Source: Aquimonas sp046318115
Lineage (GTDB): Bacteria; Pseudomonadota; Gammaproteobacteria; Xanthomonadales; Xanthomonadaceae
Length of the DNA stretch: 64,000 nucleotides
Assembly: GCA_046318115.1 (NCBI GenBank)
Contig: JBKCVA010000031.1
Coordinates: 51,143 to 115,142, forward strand
Direction of reading: 5' to 3'
This document shows positions 33,836-42,555 of the stretch, piece after piece. The translations under genes were made by a program, and so were the position numbers. Under the pieces are notes generated by a model, which was not told the origin of the DNA, made no database searches, and saw only the letters and a program-made list of their open reading frames with translations. How positions within the stretch are numbered: the first letter of the stretch is position 1; each line of letters starts with the position of its first letter.

Positions 33836-35593
33836 TCAGTCGCTCGCCTCACCCGTCTGCAGCCGCCACAGCCCCGCATACAGGCCATCGCGCGCGATCA
33901 ATTGCTCATGCGTGCCGGATTCGACGATGCGGCCTGCGTCCAGCACGTGGATGCAGTGCGCATGGCGCACGGTCGAGAGGCGATGCGCCACCACCAGCAC
34001 GCTGCGGCCTTCGGCGGCCTTGGCCAGCGAGCGCTGGATTGCGGCCTCGGTCTCGTTGTCGACCGCAGACGTCGCCTCGTCCAGCACCAGCAGCGGCGGA
34101 TCGCGATACAGCGCGCGGGCGAGCGCGATGCGCTGACGCTGGCCGCCCGACAGCGTGTGGCCGCGCTCGCCGACTTCCGTGTCGTAGCCCTTCGGCAGGG
34201 CGGCGATGAAGCCGTGCGCCTCGGCCGCCCGTGCGGCCGCCTCGACGCGCGCGGGATCGGGCGCGTCGTCGCCATAGGCGATGTTCTCGGCCACCGTGCC
34301 GTCGGTGAGGAAAGGCTCTTGCGCGACATGGCCGATCTGCCGGCGCAGCTGGCTGCGCGGGAGCTCCTCGATGTCGATACCGTCGAGCTCGACGCGGCCG
34401 GCGCTGGGCGTCTCGAAGCGCAGCAGCAGCTTGATCAGGGTGCTCTTGCCGCTGCCGGTGGCACCCACGAGGCCCACGGTGTGGCCGGCCGGCACGTCCA
34501 GATCGATGCCGTGCAGCACGTCCGTATCGCCATAGGCAAAGCGCAGGCTGCGAAAGCGCAGGGCGCCGTCGCTGCGTCCGGCCAGTCGACGCTGGCCGCG
34601 ATCGGCGGGCTGCGGCAGCGCCAGCAGATCGAACACCCGACGCACCGAAGTCATGCTTCGCTGATACAGGTCGGTGAGTTCGGCCAGCCGCGTCAGCGGC
34701 CACAGCAGGCGCTGGGTGAGGTAGACGAGTGCCGAATAGCTGCCAACGCCGAGCTCGCCGCGCAGGGTCAGCACGCCGCCGTAGAGCAGAGTGGCGACGA
34801 AACCGGCGAGGATGGCGATGCGGATCACCGGCGTGATCGCCGCAGCCACGCGGATGGCCTCGGCATTGCGTTCGCGGTAGGCGGCGCTGGCGTCCTCCAG
34901 ATGCTTCAGCTCGGCGCTCTCGGCGGTGTAGGCCTGGATGGTGGCCATGCCCTGCAGGTTGTTCGACAGGCGCTGGGAAATGCCGGCGGCGGCTTCGCGC
35001 GCGGCGGCATAGCGCGGCTGCAGGCGTCGCATGAACCAGAAGGCGCCGAACAGGATCAGCGGCACCGGCAGCAGAGCGAGGATGGCCAGCGGGGCCGAGA
35101 GCACGAAGAACACGGCACCCACCAGCAGGGTCGAGCAGAACACCTGGATCAGGTCGTGGGCGCCGTTGTTCATGAAGCGCTCGATCTGGTGCACGTCCTC
35201 GTTCAGCACCGACGACAAGCGGCCGCTGCGCGCATCCGCCAGCGCGCCGGGGGTGAGACCTTGCAGATGCGCATAGGCCTCGATGCGCAGGTCGTGCTGC
35301 AGGCTCTGCGCCAGGTTGCGCCAGCGCACCATGGCCAGGTACTCGGTGAGCGATTCGAGGCCCCAGATCAGCACGGTCAGCGCGGTGAGCAAGAGCAGCT
35401 GGTGGATCGGATCTGGCAGGCCCAGGCGCGCGATGAAAGATTCGCGCTGGTTCACCACCACGTCGACCGCAATGCCGATCAGGATCTCCGGCAGCACGTC
35501 GAAGACCTTGTTGAGCACCGTGTAGACGGTGGCGATCGAAGCGGTGCGGCGATAGCTGCGGGCGTGGCCCAGCAGGCGGCGTAGCGGGTGCAT
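33836..35593 (-). CDS. ABC exporter with fused permease and ATPase, MsbA-like
   Basis: A 585-aa half-transporter. Six helices lie within residues about 15-315 (such as LLLLTALTVLIWGLESLTEY and LLVGAVFFVLSAPLAILALL). The ATPase domain has Walker A GATGSGKST, Q-loop HVAQEPFL, signature LSGGQRQRIALARAL, Walker B LLVLDEATSAVD and switch His in VVAHRLSTVRHAH. It would act as a homodimer exporting lipids or drugs. No substrate clue is in the context. Confidence 0.9.
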   Translation of the reverse strand: MHPLRRLLGHARSYRRTASIATVYTVLNKVFDVLPEILIGIAVDVVVNQRESFIARLGLPDPIHQLLLLTALTVLIWGLESLTEYLAMVRWRNLAQSLQHDLRIEAYAHLQGLTPGALADARSGRLSSVLNEDVHQIERFMNNGAHDLIQVFCSTLLVGAVFFVLSAPLAILALLPVPLILFGAFWFMRRLQPRYAAAREAAAGISQRLSNNLQGMATIQAYTAESAELKHLEDASAAYRERNAEAIRVAAAITPVIRIAILAGFVATLLYGGVLTLRGELGVGSYSALVYLTQRLLWPLTRLAELTDLYQRSMTSVRRVFDLLALPQPADRGQRRLAGRSDGALRFRSLRFAYGDTDVLHGIDLDVPAGHTVGLVGATGSGKSTLIKLLLRFETPSAGRVELDGIDIEELPRSQLRRQIGHVAQEPFLTDGTVAENIAYGDDAPDPARVEAAARAAEAHGFIAALPKGYDTEVGERGHTLSGGQRQRIALARALYRDPPLLVLDEATSAVDNETEAAIQRSLAKAAEGRSVLVVAHRLSTVRHAHCIHVLDAGRIVESGTHEQLIARDGLYAGLWRLQTGEASD

Positions 35594-35679
35594 GGTTCGG
35601 GACCGGATGAACTGCGAAGCCGCGCAGTTTAGGCGTGCCCGCGGTCCCGTCGCGTGCCCAAGGGGCCGCCAACGAGAAC

Positions 35680-35703
35680 GGCCGGGCGTTATCGCGCCCG
35701 GCC
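35680..35703 (-). terminator. Hairpin after the macro-domain gene
   Basis: A 9-bp stem GGCCGGGCG / CGCCCGGCC with a 6-base loop, 28 bases past the stop at 35731 and upstream of the ABC exporter gene. On the minus strand it is followed by a loosely T-rich stretch (GTTCTCGTT), so termination is likely but not certain. Confidence 0.55.
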
Positions 35704-35730
35704 GCTATCCCTTGAATCGAAAGCAGGTGC

Positions 35731-36234
35731 TCAGGCCGCGCGCGCGGGCAGGCCCTCGTGCGCGCGCTCGTTGGGGCGGTAGGTCTCGTAGACCACGACC
35801 GGGATGCCGAGCTCGCCGAGATGCTGTTCGATCAGCGGCTTGACCTCGGCCCAGTCGAGGCCGCCGACGCCGGTGGCGAGTCGCGGCAGGGCGAGGCTGG
35901 CCCAGCCTTCCTTCTTCACTTCCTTGGCCAGTGCGCGCAGCGCGTGGTTCACATGCTGCAACGTGGCCTTGCCGGCCTTAGCCCCGTGATCGTAGGCGGC
36001 TTCCTGGGTGAACAGGGCGACGATGCGGCTGGGGTAGACGCCGCCCCAGGTCCAGAGCTCGCCCGATTTCGGGTGCTGGGTGTGGCAGTAGTGGCGGAAG
36101 TCCTTGTACATCGCCGGCACCGCTTCGTGCAGGGCGAACGCGAGGCCCTGGTCGAAGGCATCGTTCGGGGCGACGCCGTGGGCAATGGCCTCGGCCTGGC
36201 TGTGGCGAATGTCGCCGGATACGTAGCGGATCAT
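35731..36234 (-). CDS. Macro-domain (ADP-ribose-binding) protein
   Basis: A 167-aa single macro domain: MIRYVSGDIRHSQAEAIAHG at the N-terminus, GVAPNDAFDQGLAFAL in the binding-loop position, and ALPRLATGVGGLDWAEVKPL with the ligand-binding Gly loop. Macro domains bind or hydrolyse ADP-ribose derivatives. No DarT-like toxin gene adjoins it. The start at 36234 is chosen because the longer frame upstream only translates the repeat block. Confidence 0.88.
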   Translation of the reverse strand: MIRYVSGDIRHSQAEAIAHGVAPNDAFDQGLAFALHEAVPAMYKDFRHYCHTQHPKSGELWTWGGVYPSRIVALFTQEAAYDHGAKAGKATLQHVNHALRALAKEVKKEGWASLALPRLATGVGGLDWAEVKPLIEQHLGELGIPVVVYETYRPNERAHEGLPARAA

Positions 36235-36836
36235 GGGGCCTCCTTCGAAGGCGTGCGGGATACGGCCCCATGCTGCGCCTCGGCGAACCGCCGGGTTTTG
36301 ACAAGTCTCAAGCCACCGGGGGCATAGGGTGGGTCTTGACCCAGCAACGGCGAACGCTCGCGTCGGTTCTGGCACTTGCCGTGCCGATGAAGCCACCGGC
36401 GGAGCGAAGGCAGCGCTTCGATGCGGTGGGTCGAGACCCACCCTATGGGCAGCGGATGCATAGGGTGGGTCTTGACCCACCGGAGCCACACGCTCGCACC
36501 GGTTTCGGGAATACGCTCGCACGGGTTTCGGCAATTGCCGCGCCGACGCAGGAACCGGCGGAGCGAAGGCCGCGCTTCGACGCGGTGGGTCGAGACCCAC
36601 CCTATGGGCAGCGGATGCATAGGGTGGGTCTTGACCCACCGGAGCCACACGCCCGCATTGGGAAAGGCTTTTGTTGGCGCTCTTCCTTCTTCGGCCAACG
36701 CGCGCAAACGCGAGCCTGGAGGCGCCATGGGGCGCTGGCTGGGATTCGCCGTATAGAACCCGCTGTCTAGAAGGCGTTGTCTAGAACGTGTCGCCTTGAA
36801 CGCGCTGACTCCAACGCGCCCTCAAGAACGCTCCGA
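36235..36836. other. Non-coding repeat-rich region
   Basis: 602 bases between the macro-domain and Slp genes. The left half is the palindromic repeat block listed separately. Near 36770-36835 lie several short CTAGAA-type repeats (TGTCTAGAA twice and similar). Open frames here only translate the repeats. Confidence 0.65.
36323..36650. repeat. Tandem block of about 160-bp units with GGTGGGTC..GACCCACC palindromes
   Basis: The palindromic unit (TAGGGTGGGTCTTGACCCACC or its GAGA variant) occurs at 36324, 36425, 36458, 36584 and 36618. Two long units of about 160 bases, 36379-36500 and 36537-36660, are near-identical (both with GGGCAGCGGATGCATAGGG between opposed palindromes). A related single palindrome lies at 40259-40279. 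Such elements resemble REP-like sequences of Lysobacterales. Confidence 0.85.
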
Positions 36837-37331
36837 CTAGAACCCGCCGCGCACGCCGATGCCGATGCTGACCCGCGGCCGCTCGCGGGTGTTCCAATCG
36901 CGCGGCCACAGATGGATCTCGCGTGCGTCGACTTCCGGCAGCGTCAAGCGTTGCTCGCCAAGCTGCACCTGGCGCTCGCCCGTGATGCGCCCGGTCAGGG
37001 TGAGGAAGCGCCCCGGCACGACTTCGTTGGGGTCCACGCCGCCCGCACGGATCGCGATGAAGCGCCCACCGTCCCGACCCTGCGGGATGGGTCGGGCCTG
37101 GGCGTCAGTGGGGAAACCCAGCACCTCGATCTCGACGTAGCCCTCGTACTCGTTGAGGGCGATGACCATGCCGCCCCACAGCACGCTGCGATCCATCTGC
37201 GCCTCGATCTGCGCGGCGACGGCGCTGGGCGAGGGGCTGGGCTCGGTCGGCGCGTTGCGGAACAGCGGCGTCGGCACGCAGGCGGTGAGCGCCAGCGCGA
37301 CCAAGGGCGTCAGCAAGCTGCGCAGCTTCAT
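36837..37331 (-). CDS. Slp-family outer membrane lipoprotein
   Basis: A 164-aa lipoprotein: a signal with lipobox LALTAC (Cys at residue 18), then the Slp-like domain (RSVLWGGMVIALNEYEGYVE, VLGFPTDAQARP, RFLTLTGRITGE). E. coli Slp is a starvation-inducible outer membrane lipoprotein of unclear role. It overlaps the rlmJ stop by ATGA, so it is translated with rlmJ. Confidence 0.88.
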   Translation of the reverse strand: MKLRSLLTPLVALALTACVPTPLFRNAPTEPSPSPSAVAAQIEAQMDRSVLWGGMVIALNEYEGYVEIEVLGFPTDAQARPIPQGRDGGRFIAIRAGGVDPNEVVPGRFLTLTGRITGERQVQLGEQRLTLPEVDAREIHLWPRDWNTRERPRVSIGIGVRGGF

Positions 37332-38233
37332 GTGCCTTCCTCACGTTTGAGCCAGTCCAGGCGCGAGCTGGCCTGTGTTTCCCCGAGCGCTTCGCGCAGG
37401 TAGGGCAAGGCCTGCGACAGCGCCTGGTCGAAGCGATAGGGCGGGTTGACGATCAACATGCCGCAGCCGTTCATGCGCAGCGGCGAGTCGTCCGGCCGCA
37501 CCAGCAGCTCGGCCAGCAGCACCGACTTCGCCGGCAGCTCGGCGGCGCGCCGCAGGAAGCGCGCCACGCCGGCGCGGCGCTTGATCGGGAACCACACCGC
37601 GAACACCGCCTGCGGCAGGCGCTCCAGGCCCTGGCGCACGGCGCCGAGGATGGCGTCGTACTCGGCTTCCTGCGCCTCGAAGGGTGGATCGATCAGCACC
37701 AGGGCACGGCGCTCGATCGGTGGCAGCAGGGCGCGCACCGCGGCATAGCCGTCGCGGGCCTCGGCCTTGGCGCGCAGGTAGGGTTCCAGCGCCTTGCCGA
37801 GTGCGGCCTGCTCGCCGGGCTGCAGTTCGCAGGCAACCAGTCGATCCTGCGGCCGCAGGACGCGCGCGGCCAGCAGGGGCGAGCCGGGGTAGGCGCGCAG
37901 CGGGGCGATGCCATGACCCGAATGCGCGAAGGTCTCGGCATCAAAGCGGTCGACCGCGTCGACATAGGCCGCCACCAGCGGCGGCGGGCTGCTGCGGCGC
38001 TTGGGCTGTTGCTCGATCGGCCGGCGATCGATCAGCTTGAGGATGCCGCCCTCGGCCTCGCCGGTTTTCTGCGCCTCGCCCGAGTCGAGCAGGTAGCCAC
38101 CGCGACCGCCGTGGGTGTCGAGCAGCAGGAAGCCGGTGTCCTTGCGCTGGAAGGCCTCGATCAGGCCCAGCAGGGTGGCGTGTTTGAGCACATCGGCAAA
38201 GTTGCCGGCGTGGAAGCTGTGTTTGTAGTTCAT
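37328..38233 (-). CDS. rlmJ: 23S rRNA (adenine-2030-N6)-methyltransferase
   Basis: A 301-aa protein. The N-terminus MNYKHSFHAGNFADVLKHAT is diagnostic for RlmJ. LLLDTHGGRGGY is the SAM-binding region and LVLIDPPFE the catalytic DPP(Y/F) motif; GCGMLIVNPPY is near the C-terminus. It methylates A2030 of 23S rRNA. The start at 38233 is preferred over an in-frame ATG ten codons upstream, because the conserved family start is MNYKHSFHAGN. Confidence 0.95.
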   Translation of the reverse strand: MNYKHSFHAGNFADVLKHATLLGLIEAFQRKDTGFLLLDTHGGRGGYLLDSGEAQKTGEAEGGILKLIDRRPIEQQPKRRSSPPPLVAAYVDAVDRFDAETFAHSGHGIAPLRAYPGSPLLAARVLRPQDRLVACELQPGEQAALGKALEPYLRAKAEARDGYAAVRALLPPIERRALVLIDPPFEAQEAEYDAILGAVRQGLERLPQAVFAVWFPIKRRAGVARFLRRAAELPAKSVLLAELLVRPDDSPLRMNGCGMLIVNPPYRFDQALSQALPYLREALGETQASSRLDWLKREEGT

Positions 38234-38349
38234 CGCCGCATTATGCGGGTGCGCCCGACTCACGGTGACTTCCGGCCCGGAGGCATTCAGCCCGCGGCGG
38301 CCGTAGAGTGCGCCCCGGAGCGGGCATGGAGCCCGCCGGGGGAAAGACC

Positions 38350-40164
38350 ATGAAGAAGCTGCTGAAGTGGGGCCTGCGCGGGTTTCTGGTGCTGCTGCTG
38401 GCCGGTGGCGGCCTGCTGGCGCACACGATCTGGTTCAAGCCGCTGAAGATCGAGTGGTTCTACGAGCGGGTGTTCGCCGAGTACGCCTTCAACAGTCCGG
38501 AGCTGCTGTCCTCGCTGCGCATGCTGCCGGGCTGGCTGGACTGGTATAGCGACGATTTGGACGACGCCTCGCTGGCGGGCGAAGAGGCCCTGCGCGCCAA
38601 GGTGCGCGAGGACCTCGCCACCCTGCGCAGCTACGACCGCAGCGCGCTGGACGCCGAAGGCCAGCACTCCTACGACCTGCTGGAGACCTTTCTGGCCGTG
38701 CAGGTCGAGGGCGAGCGATTCGCGTACCACAACTATCCCCTGAACCAGCTGTTTGGCGTGCAGAACGGCCTGCCGACCTTTCTCGCCACCCAGCATTCGA
38801 TCGCCTCCACGAGCGATGCCGAGAACTACCTCGAGCGACTTGCGGCGGTGCCGCGCAAGCTCGACCAGGTGCTGGAGGGCGTGCGCCATCGCGAATCGCT
38901 GGGCATCCTGCCGCCGCGCTTCGTGGTGGAAAAGGTGCTGGCCGAGATGCGTGGCTTCCGCGACGCCGCGCCTGAGCAGAACATCCTGTACACGAGCTTC
39001 GACGAAAAGCTGGGCAAGCTCGAAGGGCTGTCGGGCGAAGATCGTGCGGCCCTGCTGGCGCGCGCCAGTGCCGCCATCGTCGAGCACGTGCAGCCGGTGT
39101 ATGGGCGAATGATCGACTACTACGACGGGCTGCTGCCGAAGGTGCAGAACAATCACGGCGTGTGGGCGTTGCCGGACGGCGAGGCCTACTACGCCTGGGC
39201 CGTGCGCTCGCAGACCACCACCGAGATGACGCCGGACGAGGTGCATGAACTCGGCGTGCACGAGGTCGAGCGGATCGGTGCCGAGATGGACGCGATCCTG
39301 CAGGGCGAGGGTCTGGTCGAGGGCAGCATCGGCGAGCGCGTGCAGCAGATCGCGCAGCGGCCGGATCAGCTGTATCCGAACACCGATGAAGGCCGCCAGC
39401 AGATCATCGACGACTTCCAGACGATCATCGACGAGATCGACCAGGGCATCGGCAGCGCCTTCAACCTGCGCCCGGCCGCTGGCGTCAAGGTCGAGCGCGT
39501 CCCCGAGTTCCGCGAGAAAACCGCGCCGGGCGCCTACTACAACGCGCCGGCCTTCGATGGCTCGCGGCCGGGCATCTTCTACATCAACCTGCGCAATACG
39601 GCGGAGGTCGCGCGCTTTGGCATGCGCACGCTGGCCTACCACGAGGCGATTCCGGGGCACCACTTCCAGATCGCGATCCAGCAGGAGCTGAAGGGTGTGC
39701 CGACCTTCCGCAAGCTGCTGCCCTTCACCGCCTATGCGGAAGGCTGGGCCCTGTACACCGAGCGTCTGGCCTGGGAGATGGGCTTCCAGCAGAACCCGCT
39801 GGACAACCTCGGTCGCCTGCAGGCCGAGATGTTCCGTGCGGTGCGGCTGGTGGTCGACACCGGCCTGCACCACAAGCGCTGGACCCGCGAGCAGGCCATC
39901 GACTACATGCTGCAGATGACCGGCATGCCGGAAACCGACGTGGTCGCCGAGATCGAGCGCTATCTGGTGATGCCCGGCCAGGCCTTGAGCTACAAGGTCG
40001 GCATGAACGCGATGCTGGATGCCCGCGAGCGCGCCCGCACCGCGCTGGGCGAGCGCTTCGACTTGAAGGGCTTCCACGACGTGGTGCTGCAGTCGGGCTC
40101 GATGCCCATCACCCTGCTCAATCGCCGTGTGGATGCGTGGATCGCCGAGCGCAAGCAGGGTTGA
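38350..40164 (+). CDS. DUF885-family membrane-anchored putative metallopeptidase
   Basis: A 604-aa protein with an N-terminal helix (WGLRGFLVLLLAGGGLLAHT), uncleaved anchor or signal. The DUF885 hallmark TLAYHEAIPGHHFQIAIQQE (HExxxxHH) is near residues 435-455, with AYAEGWALYTERLAWEMG following, the usual third-ligand Glu region. Members are thought to be zinc peptidases on the basis of this motif; substrates are largely unknown. The ATG at 38350 has GGGGGAAAGA just upstream. It is divergent from rlmJ. Confidence 0.88.
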   Translation: MKKLLKWGLRGFLVLLLAGGGLLAHTIWFKPLKIEWFYERVFAEYAFNSPELLSSLRMLPGWLDWYSDDLDDASLAGEEALRAKVREDLATLRSYDRSALDAEGQHSYDLLETFLAVQVEGERFAYHNYPLNQLFGVQNGLPTFLATQHSIASTSDAENYLERLAAVPRKLDQVLEGVRHRESLGILPPRFVVEKVLAEMRGFRDAAPEQNILYTSFDEKLGKLEGLSGEDRAALLARASAAIVEHVQPVYGRMIDYYDGLLPKVQNNHGVWALPDGEAYYAWAVRSQTTTEMTPDEVHELGVHEVERIGAEMDAILQGEGLVEGSIGERVQQIAQRPDQLYPNTDEGRQQIIDDFQTIIDEIDQGIGSAFNLRPAAGVKVERVPEFREKTAPGAYYNAPAFDGSRPGIFYINLRNTAEVARFGMRTLAYHEAIPGHHFQIAIQQELKGVPTFRKLLPFTAYAEGWALYTERLAWEMGFQQNPLDNLGRLQAEMFRAVRLVVDTGLHHKRWTREQAIDYMLQMTGMPETDVVAEIERYLVMPGQALSYKVGMNAMLDARERARTALGERFDLKGFHDVVLQSGSMPITLLNRRVDAWIAERKQG

Positions 40165-40258
40165 GCGGGGGAAACTCGCGCGTCGATTGAGCCGCACTTC
40201 CCTTGGGGAGTGCGGGAGCGCTTCGGTTGCCGATGGTCGCCGAAGCGTTGCCGCCACG

Positions 40259-40279
40259 GTGGGTCAAGACCCACCCTAT
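40259..40279. repeat. Single GGTGGGTC..GACCCACC palindrome
   Basis: GGTGGGTCAAGACCCACC followed by CTA, the same element as in the block at 36323-36650, directly before the heptamer array. Confidence 0.85.
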
Positions 40280-40282
40280 TTC

Positions 40283-40429
40283 GAATCCCGAATCCCGAAT
40301 CCCGAATCCCGAATCCCGAATCCCGAATCCCGAATCCCGAATCCCGAATCCCGAATCCCGAATCCCGAATCCCGAATCCCCAATCCCGAATCCCCAATCC
40401 CCAATCCCCAATCCCCAATCCCCAATCCC
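40283..40429 (+). repeat. Heptamer tandem array (GAATCCC), 21 units
   Basis: Fourteen perfect GAATCCC units (40283-40380) are followed by seven units mixing CAATCCC and GAATCCC (40381-40429). The array ends at the base before the ATG of the next gene. Shorter remnants occur at about 50181-50209. Each forward frame reads the same seven-residue cycle (ESRIPNP) without stops, because 7 is not a multiple of 3. Confidence 0.97.
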
Positions 40430-40840
40430 ATGCCTCCGAACGACACCCTCGACCTGATCGACCGCTACTACGCCGCTTTCAATCGCGGCGACCGCGAAAC
40501 CCTGCTCGCCCTGCTGTCCGAGGCCGTGGTCCACGACCTCAACCAGGGCGCGCGCGAAACCGGCCGCGAGACGTTCCGCGCCTTCATGGCGCGCATGGAC
40601 CGCTGCTACGCCGAGCAGCTGACCGACATCGTGCTCATGGCCTCCGCCGATGGCCGACGCGCGGCCGCGGAGTACGTCGTGCACGGCGAGTACAAAGCCG
40701 ACGATGAAGGCTTGCCGCCGGCCCGCGGCCAGCGCTACGTGCTGCCCGGCGGCGCCTTCTTCGAGATCGAGAACGACTGCATCACCCGCGTCACCAACTA
40801 CTACAACCTGCAGGACTGGATCGCGCAGGTGCAGGCCTGA
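40430..40840 (+). CDS. SnoaL/NTF2-like (ketosteroid isomerase-related) protein
   Basis: A 136-aa cone-fold protein: LDLIDRYYAAFNRGDRETLL at the N-terminus, HDLNQGARETGRETFRAFMA, and a C-terminal FEIENDCITRVTNYYNLQDW. This SnoaL-like pattern is common for steroid isomerase relatives and small-ligand binders. The ATG directly abuts the heptamer array, so there is no Shine-Dalgarno sequence. It overlaps the GNAT gene by one base (TGATG), and nitrilase follows, suggesting one transcript. The substrate is unknown. Confidence 0.82.
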   Translation: MPPNDTLDLIDRYYAAFNRGDRETLLALLSEAVVHDLNQGARETGRETFRAFMARMDRCYAEQLTDIVLMASADGRRAAAEYVVHGEYKADDEGLPPARGQRYVLPGGAFFEIENDCITRVTNYYNLQDWIAQVQA

Positions 40841-41439
40841 TGGGCGTCGAGCTGCGCTGCCTGCGGCCGGCCGAGTACGCGCGCCACATCGCCGACGTCG
40901 CGCGCCTGCGCATCGATGTGTTCCGCGCGTTTCCCTACCTTTACGACGGCGACGTCGGCTACGAGGAGCGCTACCTCGCCACCTATGCGCAGTCGGCCGA
41001 CAGTCTGTGGGTGCTGGCGCTGGACGGCGAGCGCGTGGTCGGCGCCAGCACCGGCCTGCCCCTGGCCGACGAGGACGCTGCGTTCAAGCAGCCCTTCATC
41101 GCGCGCGGTATCGACCCGCAGCGGGTGTTCTACTTCGGCGAGTCGGTGCTGCTGCCCGCCTATCGCGGGCTGGGCCTTGGGCATCGCTTCTTCGATGCGC
41201 GCGAAGCGCATGCGCTCGCGCTGGGGCGCTTCGAGTGGACGGCCTTCGCGGCGGTCGACCGCGCGGCCGACGATCCGCGTCGCCCCGCGGGCCATCGCGA
41301 CAACGACGCGTTCTGGACCAAGCGCGGCTACGGGCGTCAGCCCGGCATGGGCTTTCGCCTGAGCTGGAGGGAGATCGGAGAGCCCGAGGAAAGCGAGAAG
41401 CCGCTGACCTACTGGCTGCGCGCGCTGGAGGCCGGCTGA
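40840..41439 (+). CDS. GNAT-family N-acetyltransferase
   Basis: A 199-aa protein. The acetyl-CoA-binding motif A is GESVLLPAYRGLGLGHRFFD (R-x2-G-x-G pattern). DNDAFWTKRGYGRQPGMGF fits motif B. The N-terminal part (YARHIADVARLRIDVFRAFP) is typical of acetyltransferases. Overlaps of one base on both sides (TGATG) couple it to the SnoaL-like and nitrilase-family genes. Confidence 0.87.
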   Translation: MGVELRCLRPAEYARHIADVARLRIDVFRAFPYLYDGDVGYEERYLATYAQSADSLWVLALDGERVVGASTGLPLADEDAAFKQPFIARGIDPQRVFYFGESVLLPAYRGLGLGHRFFDAREAHALALGRFEWTAFAAVDRAADDPRRPAGHRDNDAFWTKRGYGRQPGMGFRLSWREIGEPEESEKPLTYWLRALEAG

Positions 41440-42323
41440 TGCGCGTCGCTGTCGCCGCCTATCCGCTGGAAACGATCACGAGCTTCGAGGCCTGGGCCGA
41501 CAAGCAGCGCCGACTGCTGGGCGAGGCCAAGGCCTTGGGCGCCGATCTGGCCGTGCTGCCGGAGTACCTGCCGCTGGAGCTGGCGGGGTTCCAGCCCGCG
41601 GCTGTGCGCGAGGATTTCGCCGCGTCGCTCGACGCGCTGCAGCCGCTGTTCGAGCCCTGGCAGGCGCTGCATCTGGAACTCGCGCGCGCGCTCGACCTGC
41701 ACATCCAGGCCGGCACCTTCCTGCTGCACCAGCCGAACGGCCGCTACCGCAACCGCGCCTTCTGGTTCACACCCTCCGGTGAGGTTCACTGGCAGGACAA
41801 ACTGCAGCTCACCGGCTTCGAGAAGGCCAGCGGCCTGATCGAGCCCGGCGACGCGCTCAAGGTCTTCGAGCTGGACGCGCTCCGCGTCGGCATCGCGGTG
41901 TGCTACGACAGCGAGTTCCCGCTGCCGGTGCGCGCCCAGCGCGAAGCCGGCGCGCGTCTGCTGCTGGTGCCGAGCTGCACCGACACGCCGGCCGGCGCCA
42001 CCCGCGTGCGCACCGGCTGCATGGCGCGTGCGCTGGAGAACCGCCTGTTCGTCGCGCGCGCGGTCACGTCCGGCGAACTGCCCTGGAGCCCCGCGCTCGA
42101 CACCAACACCGGCGAGGCCGCGATCTACGCACCGATGGATGTGGGTCTTCCTGCTGACGGCGTGCTCACCGTCGCCGCGCCGGGCGAGACCTGGGCCGTG
42201 GCCGAGCTGCCGCTGTCGCGGCTTGAACGCGCGGCGTCGAAGTCGCAGGTGGCGGTGGATTCGGACTGGCCGCAGCAGCTGCGGCCGGGGCTGCTGCGGG
42301 CTGGGCTGCACAGGCTCGGCTGA
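41439..42323 (+). CDS. Carbon-nitrogen hydrolase (nitrilase superfamily)
   Basis: A 294-aa protein with the catalytic triad: Glu in AVLPEYLPLE, Lys in HWQDKLQLTGFE and Cys in GIAVCYDSEFPLPVR. Members hydrolyse amides or nitriles; this one resembles the amidohydrolase group encoded next to a GNAT in many bacteria, where the two domains can even be fused. The start at 41439 overlaps the GNAT stop (TGATG). Confidence 0.9.
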   Translation: MRVAVAAYPLETITSFEAWADKQRRLLGEAKALGADLAVLPEYLPLELAGFQPAAVREDFAASLDALQPLFEPWQALHLELARALDLHIQAGTFLLHQPNGRYRNRAFWFTPSGEVHWQDKLQLTGFEKASGLIEPGDALKVFELDALRVGIAVCYDSEFPLPVRAQREAGARLLLVPSCTDTPAGATRVRTGCMARALENRLFVARAVTSGELPWSPALDTNTGEAAIYAPMDVGLPADGVLTVAAPGETWAVAELPLSRLERAASKSQVAVDSDWPQQLRPGLLRAGLHRLG

Positions 42324-42555
42324 GCCTCAAGCCCGCAGCGCCGATCGCACCTCGGAGGGCGCAGCGCCAGCGTCCTGATTGCTGCGCAAGGCTACAAAGC
42401 AGCCACATTCGCGCTACAGCAGGCGCGGCTGTGTGGCTTTAGGCTGCGGCTCGTGTGCTGTCCAGCGCCCTCGAGGCCACGTGCAGCTGCGGGCCAGGGG
42501 CGCTGCCTAGCCGACAGGTTTTCCGCGATCGACTTTTCCGAGCCTGGGGATTGCT

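Noticed and set aside
35731..36648. 305-codon version of the macro-domain protein
   Set aside because: The N-terminal half only translates the palindromic repeat block.
40127..40429. SnoaL-like protein starting inside the DUF885 gene and running through the heptamer array
   Set aside because: The extension is ESRIPNP repeats plus antisense-like sequence; homologous proteins begin near the ATG at 40430. I keep it as a possible source of frame-independent translation only.
40283..40429. Heptamer array as a CRISPR
   Set aside because: Units are 7 bases with no spacers and no cas genes.
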